Shown here piece by piece: positions 59,900 through 64,000 of a stretch of DNA of 64,000 bases (its first letter is position 1; each line of letters begins with the position of its first letter). Origin of the DNA: Primulina eburnea (taxonomy: Eukaryota; Streptophyta; Magnoliopsida; Lamiales; Gesneriaceae); the NCBI RefSeq assembly GCF_022965805.1, contig NW_027331385.1, positions 1 to 64,000 on the forward strand, read 5' to 3'. The notes under the pieces were generated by a model that had not been told where the DNA came from, made no database searches, and saw only the letters and a list, made by a program, of their open reading frames with translations. The position numbers and the translations under genes are program-made.

Positions 59900-62800
59900 G
59901 ACATTTTGATGGACTTTATTTTGGGGTTGCCGAGGACTAAGAAGGGAGAGTGATTTTATTTTTGTTGTTGTGGATAGATTCTCTAAGATGACACATTTTA
60001 TAGCTTGTCATAAAACCGATGATGCTTCAAACATTGCGGATTTGTTCTTTAGAGAAGTCGTTAGGTTGCATGACATGCCTAGGACTATTATTTCTGGTCG
60101 CGATGTTAAATTCTTTAGTTACTTCTTGAAGACTTTATGGACTAAACTTGGCACAAAATTGTTGATTTCTACTACTTGTCATCCTCAAACGGATGGACAA
60201 ACTGAAGTTGTCAATAGAACTTTGGGAACACTTTTACGTGCTATTATTAAAAAGAACTTGGATTGACATTTCTATGGACTTATTTTGGGGTTGCCTAGGA
60301 CTAAGAAGGGGAGGGATTCTATTTTTGTTGTTGTGGATAGATTCTCTAAGATGGCACATTTTATAGCTTGTCATAAAACCGATGATGCTTCAAACATTGC
60401 GGATTTGTTCTTTAGAGAAGTCGCTAGGTTGCATGCAATGCCTAGGACTATTGTTTCTGGTCGCGATGTTAAATTTTTGAGTTACTTTTCGAATACTTTA
60501 TGGGCTAAACTTGGCACAAAATTGTTGTTTTCTACTACTTGTCATCCTCAAACGGATGGACAAACTGAAGTTGTCAATAGAACTTTGGGAACACTTTTGC
60601 GTGCTATTATTAAAAAGAACTTGGATTGACATTTCTATGGACTTTATTTTGGGGTTGCCTAGGACTAAGAAGGGGAGGGATTCTATTTTTGTTGTTGTGG
60701 ATAGATTCTCTAAGATGGCACATTTTATAGCTTGTCATAAAACCGATGATGCTTTAAACATTGCGGATTTGTTCTTTAGAGAAGTCGCTAGGTTGCATTG
60801 AATGCCTAGGACTATTGTTTCTGGTCGCGATGTTAAATTTTTTATTTACTTCTGGAATACTTTATGGGCTAAACTTGGCACAAAATTGTTGTTTTCTACT
60901 ACTTGTCATCTTCAAACAGATGGACAAACTGAAGTTGTCAATAGAACTTTGGGAACACTTTTGCGTGCTATTCTTAAAAAGAACTTGAATTGACATTTCT
61001 ATGGACTTTATTTTGGGGTTTCCTAGGACTAAGAAGGGGATGGATTCTATTTTTGTTGTTGTGGATAGATTCTCTAAGATGGCACATTTTATAGCTTGTT
61101 ATAAAACCGATGATGCTTCAAACATTGCGGATTTTTTGTTTAGAGAAGTCGTTAGGTTGCATGGCATGCCTAGGACTATTGTTTCTGGTCGCGATGTTAA
61201 ATTCTTGAGTTACTTTTGGAAGACTTTATGGGCTAAACTTGGCACAAAATTGTTGTTTTCTACTACTTGTCATCCTCAAACGGATGGACAAACTGAAGTT
61301 TTCAATAGAACTTTGGGAACACTTTTGCGTGCTATTCTTAAAAAGAACTTGGATTGACATTTTGATGGACTTTATTTTGGGGTTGCCGAGGACTAAGAAG
61401 GGGAGTGATTTTATTTTTGTTGTTGTGGATAGATTCTCTAAGATGACACATTTTATAGCTTGTCATAAAACCGATGATGCTTCAAACATTGCGGTTTTGT
61501 TCTTTAGAGAAGTCGTTAGGTTGCATGGAATGCTTAGGACAATTGTTTCTGGTCGCGATGTTAAATTTTTGAGTTACTTTTCGAATACTTTATGGGCTAA
61601 ACTTGGCACAAAATTGTTGTTTTCTACTACTTGTCATCCTCAAACGGATGGACAAACTGAAGTTGTCAATAGAACTTTGGGAACACTTTTGCGTGCTATT
61701 CTTAAAAAGAACTTGGATTGACATTTCTATGGACTTTATTTTTGGGTTGCCTAGGACTAAGAAGGGGATGTATTCTATTTTTGTTGTTGTGGATAGATTC
61801 TCTAAGATGGCACATTTTGTAGCTTGTTATAAAACCGATGATGCTTCAAACATTGCGGATTTGTTCTTTAGAGAAGTCGCTAGGTTGCATGGAATGCTTA
61901 GGACAATTGTTTCTGGTCGCGATGTTAAATTTTTGAGTTACTTTTGGAATACTTTATGGGCTAAACTTGGCACAAAATTGTTGTTTTCTACTACTTTTCA
62001 TCCTCAAACGGATGTACAAACTGAAGTTGTCAATAGAACATTGGGAAAACTTTTGCGTGCTATTCTTAAAAAGAACTTGGATTGACATTTCTATGGACTT
62101 TATTTTGGGGTTGCCTAGGACTAAGAAGGGGAGGGATTCTATTTTTGTTGTTGTGGATAGATTCTCTAAGATGGCACATTTTATAGCTTGTCATAAAACC
62201 GATGATGCTTCAAACATTGCGGATTTGTTCTTTAGAGAAGTCGCTAGGTTGCATGCAATGCCTAGGACTATTGTTTCTGGTCGCGATGTTAAATTCTTGA
62301 GTTACTTTTCGAATACTTTATGGGCTAAACTTGGCACAAAATTGTTGTTTTCTACTACTTGTCATCCTCAAACGGATGGACAAACTGAAGTTGTCAATAG
62401 AACTTTGGGAACACTTTTGCGTGCTATTCTTAAAAAGAACTTGGATTGACATTTCTATGGACTTTATTTTTGGGTTGCCTAGGACTAAGAAGGGGATGTA
62501 TTCTATTTTTGTTGTTGTGGATAGATTCTCTAAGATGGCACATTTTGTAGCTTATTATAAAACCGATGATGCTTCAAACATTGCGGATTTGTTCTTTAGA
62601 GAAGTCGCTAGGTTGCATGGAATGCTTAGGACAATTGTTTCTGGTCGCGATGTTAAATTTTTGAGTTACTTTTGGAATACTTTATGGGCTAAACTTGGCA
62701 CAAAATTGTTGTTTTCTACTACTTTTCATCCTCAAACGGATGTACAAACTGAAGTTGTCAATAGAACATTGGGAAAACTTTTGCGTGCTATTCTTAAAAA

Positions 62801-64000
62801 GAACTTGGATTGACATTTCTATGGACTTTATTTTGGGGTTGCCTAGGACTAAGAAGGGGAGGGATTCTATTTTTGTTGTTGTGGATAGATTCTCTAATAT
62901 GGCACATTTTATAGATTGTCATAAAACCGATGATGCTTCCAACATTGCGGATTTGTTCTTTAGAGAAGTCGCTAGGTTGAATGGAATACCTAGGACTATT
63001 GTTTCTGGTCGCGATGTTAAATTCTTGAGTTACTTTTGGAATACTTTATGGGCTAAACTTGGCACAAAATTGTTGTTTTCTACTACTTGTCATCCTCAAA
63101 CGGATGGACAAACTGAAGTTGTCAATAGAACTTTGGGAACACTTTTGCGTGCTATTATTAAAAAGAACTTGGATTGACATTTCTATGGACTTTATTTTGG
63201 GGTTGCCTAGGACTAAGAAGGAGAGGGATTCTATTTTTGTTGTTGTGGATAGATTCTCTAAGATGGCACATTTTATAGCTTGTCATAAAACCGATGATGC
63301 TTCAAACATTGCGGATTTGTTCTTTAGAGAAGTCGCTAGGTTGCATGAATGCCTAGGACTATTGTTTCTGGTCGCGATGTTAAATTTTTAGTTACTTTTG
63401 GAATACTTTATGGGCTAAACTTGGCACAAAATTGTTGTTTTCTACTACTTGTCATCCTCAAACGGATGGACAAACTGAAGTTGTCAATAGAACTTTGGGA
63501 ACACTTTTGCGTGCTATTCTTAAAAAGAACTTGGATTGACATTTCTATGGACTTTATTTTGGGGTTGCCTAGGACTAAGAAGGGGATGGATTCTATTTTT
63601 GTTGTTGTGGATAGATTCTCTAAGATGGCACATTTTATAGCTTGTTATAAAACCGATGATGCTTCAAACATTGCGGATTTTGTTTTAGAGAAGTCGTTAG
63701 GTTGCATGGCATGCCTAGGACTATTGTTTCTGGTCGCGATGTTAAATTCTTGAGTTACATTTGGAAGACTTTATGGGCTAAACTTGGCACAAAATTGTTG
63801 TTTTCTACTACTTGTCATCCTCAAACGGATGGACAAACTGAAGTTTTCAATAGAACTTTGGGAACACTTTTGCGTGCTATTCTTAAAAAGAACTTGGATT
63901 GACATTTTGATTGACTTTATTTTGGGGTTGCCGAGGACTAAGAAGGGGAGTGATTTTATTTTTGTTGTTGTGGATAGATTCTCTAAGATGACACATTTTA
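59900..64000 (+). repeat. Divergent right flank of the core
   Basis: Monomers here are again of mixed types (SDF, short RDS with HAMP/YFSNTLW, MYS with FVACYK or FVAYYK). Two successive pairs starting at 61720 and 62448 repeat at 728 bp, a dimeric arrangement. The monomers at 63176-63537 (362 bp) and 63538-63900 (363 bp) have small deletions. Confidence 0.7.
60628..61719 (+). repeat. Divergent three-monomer segment right of the core
   Basis: Paralogue of 46793-47885 at +13835 bp, with the same rare variants. Its last monomer is a chimera: the first half is SDF type with the private AVLFF change, the second half (GMLRTIV, YFSNTLW) belongs to another type. That points to an exchange within a unit. 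Confidence 0.75.

Larger units (their letters stand above)
41793..64000 (+). repeat. Satellite array, right part (364-bp integrase-derived monomers)
   Basis: Continuation of the same array beyond the retrotransposon nest: 60 complete monomers with partial units at both ends. Junctions lie at 42060, 42423, 42787, 43151 and so on to 63901. Most spacings are exactly 364; some are 363 or 365 and one is 362. The orientation is the same as in the left part. The monomer broken by element A has 102 bp on the left (17127-17228) and 262 bp on the right (41798-42059), which together make exactly 364 bp. Both parts are therefore one array split by a single insertion. The array runs off the window at the right, so its full length is unknown. 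Confidence 0.95.

Overview
The window reads as nuclear heterochromatin of a flowering plant, probably a eudicot, though no gene here fixes the species. There is no ordinary single-copy gene, no rRNA or tRNA gene and no CRISPR array. It holds two things: a long head-to-tail satellite array of about 364 bp per unit, and a nest of three Ty3/gypsy LTR retrotransposons inserted into it.

Satellite (1-17228 and 41793-64000, all units on the + strand). Each monomer is a fragment of a Ty3/gypsy integrase catalytic core, running from just before the first catalytic Asp to a few residues past the catalytic Glu. It lacks the zinc-binding N-terminus and the C-terminal domains. The DD35E spacing is kept, but the second catalytic Asp is Gly in nearly every unit. 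Because 364 is 3n+1, the integrase frame shifts at every junction, which gives a ladder of overlapping pseudo-ORFs of about 160 codons. About 47 units lie left of the insertion and about 60 right of it. Higher-order structure is clear: two consecutive 4237-bp blocks, a 1327-bp duplication, approximately 1456-bp tetramers, a near-homogeneous core (about 48.6-59.9 kb) and related divergent segments on either side of that core.

Retrotransposon nest (17229-41792). Element A (TSD ttata) entered one satellite monomer; the two broken halves add up to exactly 364 bp. Element B (TSD tgaga) entered A's pol gene between RNase H and integrase. Element C (TSD gatat) entered A's 3' LTR. All three have gag-pol with protease, RT, RNase H, integrase and a chromodomain-like C-terminus, which fits the Tekay/Del group of chromoviruses. 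By eye the LTR pairs differ by about 1.0% (A), 0.9% (B) and 0.8% (C), the order the nesting requires, so all three are young. Each carries lesions: A one frameshift; B a nonsense codon and a small templated insertion; C two frameshifts, a nonsense codon, a 240-bp RT deletion and a rearranged 5' junction without a primer-binding site.

The most notable points are the integrase-derived satellite, a covarying stem-loop just upstream of the polypurine tract in all three elements, GC-rich mini-hairpin clusters in the LTRs, the duplicated flank inside element C, and single-base insertions in the satellite that look like the union of two unit variants and may be assembly artefacts.
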